From Diabrotica undecimpunctata (lineage: Eukaryota; Arthropoda; Insecta; Coleoptera; Chrysomelidae), in contig NC_092810.1 of assembly GCF_040954645.1 (NCBI RefSeq), forward strand, positions 70,120,660 to 70,184,659: DNA of 64,000 bases, in the 5' to 3' direction. This document shows positions 38,170 to 49,224 of this stretch, piece by piece. Under the pieces are notes generated by a model. That model searched no databases. It saw only the letters and a list, made by a program, of their open reading frames with translations, and was not told the DNA's origin. Position numbers and translations under genes: made by a program. The stretch's first letter is position 1. The number at the start of each line of letters is the position of its first letter.

Positions 38170-38910
38170 TCTTATTTATCCAGAGACATTCCATTCATCA
38201 ATAAGTCGTCTTAATTTCTTAACTATATTTTCTGCAGTATGTCGTACGCTATACTTGAAACACAACAGTAAACATCCATAAATTTTCCAGTCCTTCTTTA
38301 TGAAATGGGCCGTCACTGCCATGTAATTTTCCATGTTCATAGAGGTCCAGCCATCAGTACTTATCATGACATGTTCAGCAATTTCCAGGAATTGCTTCAG
38401 TTTTTGAACTTTTTCGTCATATTTTGCGGGCATAAGAGATTGGCTGTAAGTAACTCTGCTAGGTAATATATATGATGGTTTCAATTCATTTACAAGGTTT
38501 CGAAATCTACGATTTGATACAATTGAAAATGGCTGTAAATCGATAATAATATATCCAATACAAGATCATTTATTTTTCTGTCGTTAATAAAGGAATTGGC
38601 TTTGAAATAAATGGGTAAACTAAACTTAACTGTTTTTTAGTACGCACTGATGGTGCTTTGTTTTTTGTTTCAATAGAAAGCAGTTCAATAATCGATGTTG
38701 ATGGGCCTAAAAATAAACCAACAATATGTCCAATAACATAACGACCCAAAACATATTTGGTATTTTCGCTTTTAAAAATTAGATTACTATTTAAAGCTTA
38801 CATATAACTTCAAATTTAAAATAATTAAAGTTTGCTTACCAGATACTTCAAATAGCGCTTGATCTGGATCATAAATATGATCAATGGGAGAACGATTCGA
38901 ACCTTTAGTG
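38170..38910 (-). pseudogene. hAT (ZBED-type) transposase relic with an intact intron
   Basis: Exon 1 (minus, about 38910-38840) ends SNRSPIDHIYDPDQALFEVS. The intron 38839-38707 (133 bases) starts GTAAGC, ends TTTTTAG and keeps the frame (phase 1). Exon 2 reads GPSTSIIELLSIETKNKAPS. After a one-base frameshift near 38590 come INDLVLDIIIDLQPFSIVSN, RRFRNLVNELKPSYILPSR, AEHVMISTDGWTSMNMENYM and AVTAHFIKKDWKIYG, ending at TGA 38176-38178. The IPSR, TTDGWTS (catalytic Asp) and AVTAHFI blocks are the ZBED-like hAT signature. The BED finger and the C-terminal dimerisation domain are missing. Confidence 0.85.
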
Positions 38911-39110
38911 AGGTTGGACGTATTTAGTTACCGGTCTAATCGCAACTAGTTTTTGCGCTTTTATTTATATCCACTGACTAATTAAAGTATTATTATAAAT
39001 AAAAATTAGTAAACTTATTGGAGAAAATCTGTAAGTAATTTTAATCTAATACTTACTTCAAAACAAGTTCATATTGTATATATTACCTGATGTCATTAAA
39101 CAACAAAAAA

Positions 39111-39810
39111 TGGATGATAATAATAGTCCAGGGGCTTTGAAGCCCCAAACGTTATTATATTAACATCATATAAAACTTCTTCATATTCTGAAGCGTTAAT
39201 CAATTCAACTCCAAAATTCCCTTCCAAGAAACAAGCTATTTTATATAATGCTTTGAAAAACGCCAAATTTGAGGAATATCTACTTGCACTGGGGAAAATT
39301 ATAGAACCAAGATATATTATTTTTTCATCGCGAATTTTAAATCACCGTATTTGTATTTAAATAGCTAGTGAAGAATTAGTAGAAACTGTCATGAATGCTG
39401 ACAACGGAAGAATAACTATCAATCAACAAATAATTTATGCTCGACGCTTAATTACACCAAATGAAAGATTACCGATCTCTAATGTTTGCCTTGTATTCCC
39501 CACACTTTCATAGAATCTTAACTTAAAAAGTTAGACCTTAATTTATTAACTCCAATTAATTTTTTACGAATAGGTACAACAAACCCAGAATATAGACATA
39601 TACTGAGCTTTTGAAGACATACATTTATCTCTCTTTTGAAAGCTATATTAATCCCAAACTCTTCCTCAACACATGCCCTATCAATACCATATCAATAGAT
39701 ACCACTGATACACTTAAAATAACTAATACACCTAGTAAAGAAGTAAACACAGCTAAGCGCATCCTTACCATTACTAATCTGAAGAAAAACACCCATTACT
39801 CCTTAAACAA
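39111..39810 (+). pseudogene. I-like LINE ORF1 relic with original start
   Basis: ATG 39111 reads MDDNNSPGALKPQT (GGGGCTTTGAAGCCCC hairpin at 39131-39146). After a frameshift, SKKQAILYNALKNAKFEEYL, LGKIIEPRYIIFSSRILNHR and ITINQQIIYARRLITPNERL align with FASRIANNNICI and EVRKLISSAQRLL of the ORF1 at 31 kb. So it is a second, older family member that keeps an ATG. A Ser/Thr-rich tail continues in other frames to about 39810, where an unrelated LINE begins (IPIEKWKNHY). Confidence 0.7.
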
Positions 39811-39814
39811 TTTA

Positions 39815-41509
39815 ATTCCTATAGAAAAGTGGAAAAATCACTATAAAAATTTACTCCAAGAGTCCAGATTGGAATATATGGGAGAGGAATACAGTATGGA
39901 GAGACAAACAAATAGTAACATTAATACTACTAACAACGAGGTCCGTACTGCGTTAATTAAAATAACAAACAGGCGATCTCCAGGACCTGGCAATATAGCT
40001 GTTTCAAATGAATAAATACTGCGAACAAATTAAAATACCATCGGAATGGAAAACTGCTCACCAAGTGTCCATCTTTAAAAAGGGTAATTGAAAAAATCCT
40101 AACTACTACAGAGGATTAAGTGTCCTACCTACTTTCGGGAGATTGTTAGAATGATAATAGATGGAAAAATACAAGATGATGTAGGACATCTAATTAGCGA
40201 AGACTAAAGTGGATTTACGGTGGTATATCTTGCACTGATAACATGTTTATATTCCAACAATTAATAGAAAAAAGAATAGCGGTTGGTACCGAAGTACATC
40301 TGGCCTTCATTGACCTAGAAAAGACGTATGATACAGTTCCAAGACCTAAATTATGGCAAGCTTTACAACAACTCGGCATTAGTCCATACCTTTTAGGAAT
40401 AATCACAGAAGTATACAGTGATAACACTACTTACCTAAAAATTGGAAATAAACTATCAGAGTCAATAAAAATAACTAAAGGACTAAGACAAGCATGCAGT
40501 ATGTCACGCTTACTGTTTAATTTATATATTGAGGCAGCCCTCCAAAATTGGAAAAACCACTGCCAGGGAATGGGAATCCCCATAAGAAATGACGTACTGT
40601 TCTCCCTGAACTTTGCGGATGACCAAGTTGTCCTAGCTCAAGATTTTTATAATCTAGAATTCATGATAAAGCTACTATACAGAGAATATGTAAAATTGGG
40701 GTTACAAGTCAGCATGAAGAAAATATAATATTTAGTTATCAATTCAAATGAAAGGTTTAAAGTGTTGATAGACGAGGACGTGCAAATCAAACAAGTGAAA
40801 AATTTAAATATTTAGGTGCACTTATTGATAAGAACGGCTTGGGAGAAACCGAAATTAAACACCGAATTAATTAGGGATGTAAATTTGTAGGATGTCTTAA
40901 CTCCTTATGGTGGTTAACAAGTGAAAAAATTTAAATATTTAGGTGCACTTATTGATAAGAACGGCTTGGGAGAAACCAAAATTAAACACCGAATTAATTA
41001 GGAACGTAAAATTGTAGGATGTCTGAACTCCTTATGGTGGGATCGCAACGTTTCCAAAAGGAACAAAAAAAGAATAGGGCAGACCATGGTTGAATCAGTT
41101 CTTTGTTATGGCTCTGAAGTATGGACAATTAATACAGACCTGAAGAGAAGATTGTTGGCAGTTGAAATAGATTATTTGAGTAGTGCTAGAACATCAAGGC
41201 TGGAAAGGAAGACCAACCAATCTATAACAAATAACATAAACACTACAGAAACGGTCATTGATAGAATAGAAAAAAGAGGTTTAAAATGGTTTAGACACCT
41301 ATTGAGAATGCCTGACGAACGTTGGCCCCAAAAACTTTACAGATGATAGCTCCCTGGAAGAAGAAAAAGAGGTAGACCTCGACGCTCATGGAATAAAGGA
41401 ATTTGAAGAGTGATGGAATTGAGAGGTTTGGAGGAGGAGCATGCCTTGGATGGGGAGGATTGGCCGAGGAGAACGAGAATACGGCGATGTATTTACAAGT
41501 TGGATCCTG

Positions 41510-41510
<1 letters not shown>
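39815..41510 (+). pseudogene. LINE reverse transcriptase ending in (TA)n
   Basis: Fragments in order: IPIEKWKNHYKNLLQESRLE, TNRRSPGPGNIAV, YCEQIKIPSEWKTAHQVSIF, NYYRGLSVLPTFGRLLE, FIFQQLIEKRIAVGTEVHLA, FIDLEKTYDTVPRPKLWQAL (motif A), GLRQACSMSRLLFNLY (GC..SP altered), SLNFADDQVVLAQD (FADD), LGALIDKNGLGETEIKHRI, LCYGSEVWTIN, LKWFRHLLRMPDERWPQKLY and RKRGRPRRSWNKGI. A tandem duplication breaks the thumb. The ORF end is followed immediately by (TA)n, probably the element's own 3' tail. Different from families A and D. Confidence 0.85.
40791..41040. repeat. 126-bp tandem duplication within the RT
   Basis: Copies at 40791-40916 and 40917-41040 both run from ACAAGTGAAAAA through GTGCACTTATTGATAAGAAC to CTCCTTATGGTGG. 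They differ by about six substitutions and a 1-base indel. The duplication repeats the LGALIDKNGLGE residues of the thumb, so it arose in the dead copy. Confidence 0.9.

Positions 41511-41511
<1 letters not shown>

Positions 41512-41574
<63 letters not shown>
41512..41574. repeat. (TA)n tract at LINE 3' end
   Basis: About 63 bases of TA beginning three codons after the last recognisable residues (YKLDPV) of the upstream LINE. Confidence 0.95.
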
Positions 41575-41575
<1 letters not shown>

Positions 41576-42840
41576 CTAATACATTAAAAAACAGTGCCTT
41601 GGTTGTTATTAAAAAATTAATTTATTAATTTCAGTATTAGAGTTTAGAGGGGGCTGTCTTTAGACTCCCACTGTATTAAAATAACTGTGCCCATACGTAC
41701 TAAGACTATATGCCCTGGACTCCAAACTACTACAGCGTAGTATATTGTATTAATTTTCCTGTCTCTATTTTTACAGTTTTTTCTTATTTTAATCTTTTCA
41801 CTTCCTTTTTGTTATAAAATTTTTATATTAAACAGAAAACTTGCAACAAGATATGTTTTATGTAATACTTTCATGAATAGCGAATTTTTCAATCAAGATA
41901 AATATGTTTATATTCAGTTCTATTTTTATGATCCAATTGAACAACATGATACAGTACCTTTTTCTATGCTATCGATATGCTATGCACTAAATTGGAAATG
42001 CAGCCTTTTCAAGCGAAACATGCAACGAAAAGGATAATCGTAAAAACTTTAATGCCGTGAGTAAAATAATTCCCTTAAAAAATGCCACTGAATTATTTAT
42101 GACAGGATTAGTTTTATAAATTATGCTACAGAGGTGTAGCCGATTATTCATTGCTACTGACCGCTTTTAGGTATAAATATATATTATAATTTTAAAAAAC
42201 TTCCGAATTTCTTTAGAAACGGGTTTAGAAAAATATCTTACTAAAATTTAAAAATATTATTGTTACTTTAGTAGTATAAGTACAAAATCAGAATATATTA
42301 TATTTTTAGAACAACATTTTAATAAATATATGTTCCAAATTTGAATAGAAATCTATAAAAATGGAGATATTAAAATAACTGTTATATTATCCAAACCTCG
42401 TTATCAAAATATATATCTCTTTACATTCTCTCTATATTTTTTTCACATTTACAGACGATAATAATTGCAAAATGCAAAAACCCAATATTGAAAGCTACCA
42501 GTGTATGTAAATTTAATTTGGTCCTAAGTTTTATATAAGCGTTAAATTTTGTAGTTTAAGGGTGTACCATTCCGAAAATAAAATTACCACTAGTAGAATT
42601 GCAAGAACTATGAATATTATGAATTAAGAAGCTATAAATGAAAACCTTATTTGAGTGAACTCAACGATACGACTCACTGTTATTGGAGAAAATACTTAAA
42701 AACATAATGGAATTAGGCTAATAAATGTAGACTAAAAAGAGCTATTAGTTTCTTCAAACACAAAAATATGATACACAAATTCAGGTGAATACAACCACTT
42801 CTTAATATAAAATAATAATCGACTACATCATTCTTAAGAT
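41575..42840. other. AT-rich spacer, nothing recognised
   Basis: No open frame with recognisable content and no RNA gene. Patch 41640-41740 is somewhat G/C-richer. Confidence 0.45.
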
Positions 42841-42844
42841 TAAG

Positions 42845-43265
42845 AATTATAGGTGAATGATATCAGAGTCATAAACGGAGCAAACTGCGATTTCGATCAC
42901 TTTCTAGTGACTACAGTTCCTTATGTCAGACTCAAGAAGCAACAAATCAAAGATTAATTGTAAGAACTTAAAACAACTAAAGTAAAACCTGCAAAGCTTT
43001 ACCTATAAGAGCACCAAGTCACTATATCAGAGGACTTTTGCATTTGTAAAACAAAACAGAAATATGTAAAAACTATTATTTGATATGCACAAAAGTGCAA
43101 AAGAGGTGCTAGGACAACAATCAAACCCAGCAACAAACTCTGGCGAAACGAAGAAATAGACGTGCTATTTTAAACAAAAAAAGCTTTACCAAAAAAGGGT
43201 AAATCATAAAACTGATTAAGATCCGATGGAATACAATGAAATAAAGCGAGCAATGCAAACCACGA
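42845..43265 (+). pseudogene. LINE endonuclease end and linker (family D-like)
   Basis: It reads VINGANCDFDHFLVTTVPYV and RLKKQQIKD: the GANCDSDHFLV... end of an apurinic-type endonuclease with the final Asp/His pair changed to DFDH. Then come KPAKLY-like remnants and, after frame changes, IKPSNKLWRNEEIDVLF and KKALPKKGKS, which match the NKPWWNEE...KKKALYQKW linker before LINE RTs. The reading breaks at about 43265. A compatible RT start occurs on the same strand at 46.09 kb, beyond the transposase-like pseudogene. Confidence 0.65.
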
Positions 43266-43589
43266 TATATGTCGGGTCGGCGGACAAAGGCACATAAGTC
43301 AAAATTTGCTAAATTTGGTTTTCTGCATAAATGAGCGGATTTCGGTAAGTCATTAAATGACCAAAGCACATAAGTCAATCTAGTCCCTTTATAAGCACAC
43401 TGAAAATTGTACCTTTTCAACATATGATTAAGTAACGGTTCTAATACCAACTAAATCACATAACTTGACTTATGTTATAAGGTACCTTAACGTGTAAAGG
43501 CACCACAACATGCAAAGGCACCACAACATGCAAAGTTAACTTATGTTATAATGAAATTACTTCACCTAATAAGATCGAGCATATTATAA

Positions 43590-45625
43590 ACAAATCGTAG
43601 TGGATTCTACAATGTCAAACGTTTTAAAATCGCAAACAGCGAACGTGGTGATATTACATATGAAACATTTTTTAAGCTAGTTATAATAGTTTAAGGACAA
43701 AGAGCAAAACGTTTAGCTAAAGTTTGTTTATCTAAAGAAAATAAAGAAATCCCTCTAAGTAAAAGTAAGTATTAGTATGTAATTATATCGTTGTAGCAGA
43801 AATTTGTGGTGTTGGTAATTAACAGGAATATGCCGATATGTTATAAATTTTTTTTCTATTTCAGGAAAAAAAATTTATCTACCAATGTAATTGCAGTACG
43901 ACAACAACTATCTAGTACCGAAAAATGTAAGTATTTTATAAGGGTCTCAGAACTACATATAATATAACAGAGGTACACTGATACGTTATATTTCTTATTC
44001 TTTTACAGGTGAAGAAAATGTACCTTTAAATTTAATTTCAACGGGCCAAGAATCATCTGCCTTATCAGCTGTTTTTACTAAATATGTTGAAGAAAGTGAC
44101 TTTTTTAGTAATGATTCGATAAAAGATCCTCACTATCAACCATCGGCCAACGATTCAACGTCTTCAGATGACGAAACGGTAGAACAGCCGTTACATCTAC
44201 CACCACCTAACAATAGGCATACACAATCACGTTTATTTAAAAAAGAAGAAAAAATTAAACGTAACTTAGGTCTGGAATATAAAAAGCTTAAAAGAAAAGT
44301 AATACCTGAGAGACGAGCTAAAGAGTTAACAATATGTCGAATTAAATGCAAAGAACGATTATCAGCTGAGATACGAGAAGCTATATTTACTGCCCAATTG
44401 TGGAAATTGGGATCGTATTCCAAACGTGCAGCATTTATGGGATCACTAATGGAAATTTAACATAAAATTACAGCACGACAGCGCACACTTGATCCAGTAA
44501 AGCAAAAGTTTAGACTGAAAACTTCATAAAGACAGTAGCCTTAAAAAAAGAGTACAGAGTACGTTGCAGGTACAGAGACTAATGATATGCGTGGCAATAA
44601 TTTTACACCCAAACGGGCAAAAAATTTCAGATAAAAGACGAGAGGAGATATAAAATTATTTCCGTCCTATGAAAGTCATTACACAAGAAACCCTACTCAG
44701 AAGAAATATTTACCATTCCACTTACGAAAAATGCATGATTTATACAAACAATGCCACTAAAATCCAGTTTCTACCAAGATCTACGGAGAAGAATTTCACA
44801 AAATGAAACTATCATTTAAAAAGCCTCGAATTGATACTTGTTTTACTTGTGATAAGTTTCACATGCAAATACAACTTTGTAAATACGAACAATATAAAGC
44901 CGAATTTGTTGGTGAACATGACAGGCATAAAATATCAACAGATGAGGCATATCAGGAGAACATTTGATTTACAACAGTATCTGCCCACACCATTATTAAG
45001 TTCCTCAGCTTGCTTTTTATAAAAGACAATTGTGGACTTTCAACCTAACAATCCATGACAACAGAACTGGAAAAGCCTCGTCCTATGCGTTGTACGAAAC
45101 CAATGCTACTTGAGAGGTAACCAAATTCCCTCATGTTTATACAAACATTTGCAGACCACCATATCGACAAGTATAAAACAAGTCATCTTCTACTCTGACA
45201 CGTGTGCTGGTCAAAATAGAAACTCCCACCTAAGTGCAATGTTCACATGGGCTCTACAAACACTCAATATCGATACAATAGATAATAAATTTATGATACC
45301 GGAACATAGTCACCTAGAAGTGGATACCGACCATATCATAATTGAAATGAAAAAGAAAAAAACCGAAATACAGATTTACCATCACCATGAGTGGATGCAG
45401 CTAATAAAATCTAGCAGTCCCAAATTTGACGAAGTTTAAATAAAGATGACAGACTTATAAGATTTTCCTTTTCTTCTTAAAGGTCCGTTAGTTCATAGAC
45501 ATAAAGATGTAAATAATGAACAGTTTAAATGGATACAGACAAAGTTGTTAAAGTACGAAAAATATTTTGGTGTTATCTTATTCAAAGATTGCTTACATAG
45601 AGATGATGACATTTATGACTTTTAA
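43590..45625 (+). pseudogene. Multi-exon transposase-like pseudogene (SDTCAGQN family)
   Basis: Exon 1 (about 43590-43764) reads FKIANSERGDITYETFFKLV, one stop, then GQRAKRLAKVCLSKENKEIP. Donor GTAAGT at 43765; acceptor TTTCAG ends 43864. Exon 2, 43865-43926 (62 bases). Donor GTAAGT at 43927; acceptor TTTTACAG ends 44009. Exon 3 runs from 44010. The frame continues through both junctions to TAA at about 44458-44460: RNLGLEYKKLKRKVIPERRA and AFMGSLMEI. Later fragments include FPSYESHYTRNPTQKKYLPF, KKPRIDTCFTCDKFHMQIQL, YSDTCAGQNRNSHLSAMFTW and PEHSHLEVDTDHIIIEMKKK, ending at 45625. I recall such SDxCxGQN proteins as a multicopy insect family (DUF7869-like, uncertain). No terminal repeats found. 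An 18-bp unit is repeated twice at 43501-43536. Confidence 0.7.
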
Positions 45626-46059
45626 ATTTTGACAATCGTTGCGAATCGAATCTTTTATTGACAAATGTTCTTTAATTTTTTACTTCTCATTCAATGCCTT
45701 TATTGTGTTAGTTCTTTTTCACGCTGTTTCTAATTTAAACCTGCTTCGAATAAATATATGATGACTAGAAATGAATTGATCGAGAGTAGTGAATCGATGT
45801 AAAGAACCTCTATTTTATAATGCTACATGTGGCGACGCGATCTTGTGGCCCTAGTTTCGTGACGCTCGCCTCAGCCCTTTACTATAGATAAAAAATTAAT
45901 ACAACGCCAGTATAAAAGCTTCGCTTTAAAAGGGGACTATGAATTGTATAATATCCAAAAGATGAATACAAAAAATGATGGACTTATAATTTGAAATTGT
46001 TGAATTATGGATATTGTACAAGGTTTAGACATAGAAGGAAAATCTGTAAATATTGACGT

Positions 46060-46384
46060 GAAGATGTGTTTCAAAATGGAATCTAAACTTTTTCAGATGT
46101 TAACAAAAGTCTTTGAAGCATTCCTGAATGAAAACCTTATGCCAGGAAAACGGAAAATGGCGTACCTTTAATCCATTCATAAGACAGAAGACAAGAGAAA
46201 TACTAAAAATTACAAACAGATTTCATTAAGCAGAATATCCAGTAAACTGTATGGGATAATACTAAGAAATTTTAAATAGTCTGAATACAATAAATTTGAA
46301 AATAAAGAACAAAGTGGATTTAAAGCTAGTCGCTTTCTTATGGATAATGTATTCCACTAAAAGAGGTTGTGTAACTTTCTGGCT
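46060..46384 (+). pseudogene. LINE reverse transcriptase, left part of a split copy
   Basis: It reads ESKLFQMLTKVFEAFLNENL, MPGKRKMAYL, SIHKTEDKRNTKNYKQISLS and RISSKLYGIILRNF. Then, past a stop, SEYNKFENKEQSGFKASRFL and MDNVFH: the LF..ML.KLF...L, YK.IS..S...KLYG.IL and E.QSGF..GRS..DN.F motifs of LINE RT. The coding is cut at 46385-46394 by a minus-strand LINE and resumes at 47279. Confidence 0.8.
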
Positions 46385-47288
46385 AAAATCAAATTATCAT
46401 CATCATCATCATCATGGCTTATTCACTCCTGGCGGAGTGTTTGCCGCCCTTTTGGGCTCTCTGATTTATTTATTGCGGAGAATCAGTCCGCTGTTGTTTT
46501 TTTTAATATTATAGCAGCGTGTGTGACTTGGCCCTGTCTACAATTTTCCTCCATTCTTTCCGGTCCTTACAGCGCTCCTTCCAATTGTATATTCTCAGCT
46601 TCTTTATGTCTCCTAAGACTTGATCTCTCCATCTTTTTTTGGGTCTCCCCTTTGGTCTCTTTGTTGATGGTCTCCATCCAGTTATTCGCTTTAGGGTAGA
46701 GTCTGGGTTAGCTCTTTCTGTGTGTTCCAGCCACCTGAGCCTTTGCGTCTTCACGAACTTGATTATGTCTTCACCCTCGATGACTTCTTTAATTTCTTCA
46801 TTGGTTAATCTTCTAAATTCGCCTACACTTATTCTCACCGGTCCCATTATTCGTCGAATTATCTTTCTCTCTAGGATTTCCAATCTCATTTCATCTTTTT
46901 GTGTTAGGCACATCGTCTCTGCACCATAGGTGATCACTGGCCTGATTGCAGTCTTGTAAATTTTTAATTTGGTTTTCTTACTAATGTACTTTTCTTTCAG
47001 GAATTTTTGGTAATTCCAGTAGGTTTTATTACCCAGTAGGATGCGTTCATTTATTTCATCCGTTCTATCATTTCTGTCATTCACCATAACTCCCAGGTAT
47101 TTGAAACGGTGTACTCTTTCAAATGTATATGCACCAAGCTTAATTTCTTTCTCTATGTTCGTATTCTCTCTTGAACACTTGAGGTATTTCGTTTTGCTTT
47201 GGTTTATTACTAGCCCTCTCTTCTTTGCTTCTTTATCTAGTATTAATATTATGTTCTGCATGGATTTTAAATCTCTTAAAAATCAAAT
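46385..47288 (-). mobile_element. Family D LINE insertion with 10-bp TSD
   Basis: The body (46395-47278, minus) encodes a 250-codon C-terminal region: LRDLKSMQNIILILDKEAKK, GLVINQSKTKYLKCSRE, FKYLGVMVNDRNDRTDEIN, KIYKTAIRPVITYGAETM, LEILERKIIRRIMGPVRI, TQRLRWLEHTERANPDSTL, PKGRPKKRWRDQVLGDIKKL and CKDRKEWRKIVDRAKSH, stop at 46509-46511. A ~95-base 3'UTR and an (ATG)n tail at 46396-46414 follow. The perfect 10-bp repeat AAAATCAAAT (46385-46394, 47279-47288) flanks it. The open frame has no internal stop, so this copy is young relative to its host. It starts just after the RT active site. Confidence 0.9.
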
Positions 47289-47325
47289 CATAGGGAAGAA
47301 AATGTCTAAGTACAAAAATATATAA
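47279..47325 (+). pseudogene. LINE reverse transcriptase, right part of the split copy
   Basis: Starting in the right TSD the plus strand reads NQIIGKKMSKYKNI. In LINE RTs the string after GRS.TDNIF is typically LKQIIEKR...K, so this continues the host RT interrupted at 46385. The continuation supports the nested-insertion reading. Further sequence decays immediately. Confidence 0.7.
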
Positions 47326-47329
47326 AATT

Positions 47330-48079
47330 ACAATAATAATTAATATATTCATCCAACATTCGTAGACTTACAAAAAACTAATAAGTAGTGTACCCCTAGA
47401 TAAAATTTGAGATGTTTTACAGTTATCATAATAAATTACAATTTCATCAAGGCGTGAAAAATCTATATTCAGGCTCACAGTAATGAATAAAAATCGGAAA
47501 CTTCCTCCCTAACATTTTTATTGTACCTACCAAGGCAGAGCGTTTGCATTTTAAAAAATTTACAAATATAGTTTTTATAACTAAATAAGAAATGTCTTTT
47601 ATATTACAATTATTTTCTTTTTTTACCTTTGTCATTAACCCTTTGCAATTGATTAATTTATATTTGCTTTAGAATTCAAAATTATATGACGGTATCTGCA
47701 GGTTATATTAGTCCCTTTATCATCATTTGGATACATGCCAAAGGCAATTGTCGTTGTCGCCTGTAGTAGAATATCAGTTCATTTTAATTGAATGGCTTCG
47801 TTAATATCGATCTATGATTAGATGTAGCGTCCTTCAGTTTCATAAGACCTTTTCATCTCCATATCTCATGTACCTTCTGTTTTTTTCGAAGAGTACATGT
47901 AATATAAGATAAATTTTAAAGTATTCTAATACAAAATATTAAGATTGAAATTATTGAAATTTTATACTTTAGACTATGGTAAAAATAATTTCAAACAATA
48001 TATTAGAAAGAAAATAAATTATAACTGTAATAATGTGTATTTTTAACGAAAATTGTGTGCCATTATATAAATTAATGAC
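47330..48079. other. AT-rich spacer, nothing recognised
   Basis: No coding or structural signal. Minus-strand frame 47447-47635 has no recognisable motif. Confidence 0.45.
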
Positions 48080-48530
48080 TACAGAAACTGAACCTAGACA
48101 GAAAAGAGCTTCGCATTATTCAAAACCTTCATTGGAACCAACCTACAACCTTTAAATATTCCACTCATACTACTAAAAGCCTTGCATATCTAAAGATGTG
48201 TTCAACAAGGCTGTGTCATGTCTCCATTGCTTTCAACCTTGTAATCTGGGTGCACATTCAAACAAGCACTAGACGACGCCGAAATTGGTAAAAAATAAAC
48301 GGTAAATATATTAACAATCTCAGGTATGCACGTTACCGCTATGATGGCAGAAAGAATAGAAGACTTACAAAATATACTAGACAGAGTTGATAATGCAAGT
48401 AAAGCAATAAAACTGACAAAAAATCTTAAAAAAACCAAAGTAATGGTAATTAAAATAACTGACGAAAACTGTCGTATTCACCTTAATAATACTCAGTTGT
48501 AAATGTTCACAAATTTAGATACTTAAAAGT
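48080..48530 (+). pseudogene. LINE reverse transcriptase palm relic
   Basis: A frame opened by single-base corrections reads CVQQGCVMSPLLSTL (RQGC.LSPLLF), FKQALDDAEIGKK, then a damaged YADD region (RYARYRYDGRK) and AERIEDLQNILDRVDNASKA and LTKNLKKTKVMVIKITDENC (the N.KKTK thumb). The active-site Asp pair is destroyed. Fragments 48640-49010 and 49225-49590 are probably other LINE pieces. Confidence 0.7.
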
Positions 48531-48639
48531 AGTAGTCAGGTACACGTCCAATACATACATAATCGTTCCTCTAATAATAACAGTTAACTGTTAGGTGTCG
48601 AGGGAAATGATTCTAGCTTTTAATGAATTTTCTGTTTTT

Positions 48640-49010
48640 CTTTGAGAAAGATTTGCCCTTATTTTGTAATATCTCTGCTATGTCGCTGTTGCACTCTTTT
48701 ATTGGTCTGCCTCTTCTGTTTTTCCCTATTCGCTTAGCTTCCCACACTCTTTTCACTTATCTGTTATTGTATTCGTGTTATATTACTGAAGCATGCTTCG
48801 GCATGGTGTAGCTCTCCTTTATTGTGTTGTCAAGTAACGGTTTAATTTTAAGTATATACTTATTTCTTCATTGTTATACCTGTCTGCCTTTCTTGCCCCT
48901 ATCGTTCTTTTGAGGTATTTCATTTCTGCTGCTTGTATCCTACTCTAGCGTCTTCTGTTCGTTTTCCCTGATATTTCTTTGTTTTTGAGAAATCCTCTCT
49001 TTACAGACTG
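48640..49010 (-). pseudogene. LINE C-terminal relic, opposite strand
   Basis: The minus strand reads RIQAAEMKYLKRTIGARKAD, RYNNEEI, KECGKLSE and, in a shifted frame, KRVWEAKRIGKNRRGRPI. This is the (I)QAAEMKFLR...G.TR.DR.RN..I and RRGRP string of LINE C-termini, resembling the 41.1 and 54.1 kb copies. Its opposite strand relative to the flanking RT relics suggests an insertion between them. Confidence 0.6.
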
Positions 49011-49224
49011 GAGTAGTTTTCCTCTACTCTCTAATGTCCTCGATTCTTCCTCTGTTATTTATTACTGACATTTTATTACTGACATATTATGTACAATACA
49101 TCAAAAATTATAAATTATAGAATAGAAAATTATCTATAATCGAAAACTAAGCTTGGGCATGCAAATGAGTTGTTAAATCTATATTTTTTCACTCATACTG
49201 TATTAAGTTAAAGCCCGGATAATA

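Noticed and set aside
43121..43450. 109-codon minus-strand frame with hydrophobic C-terminus
   Set aside because: Starts in the endonuclease-linker relic on the other strand and has no motif.
43266..45960. Terminal inverted repeats around the transposase-like pseudogene
   Set aside because: I looked for the complement of the AAGGCACATAAGTCAA-type words near 45640-45960 and found none.
46392..46416. (ATC)n as a host microsatellite
   Set aside because: It is the 3' tail of the minus-strand LINE, bounded by the TSD.
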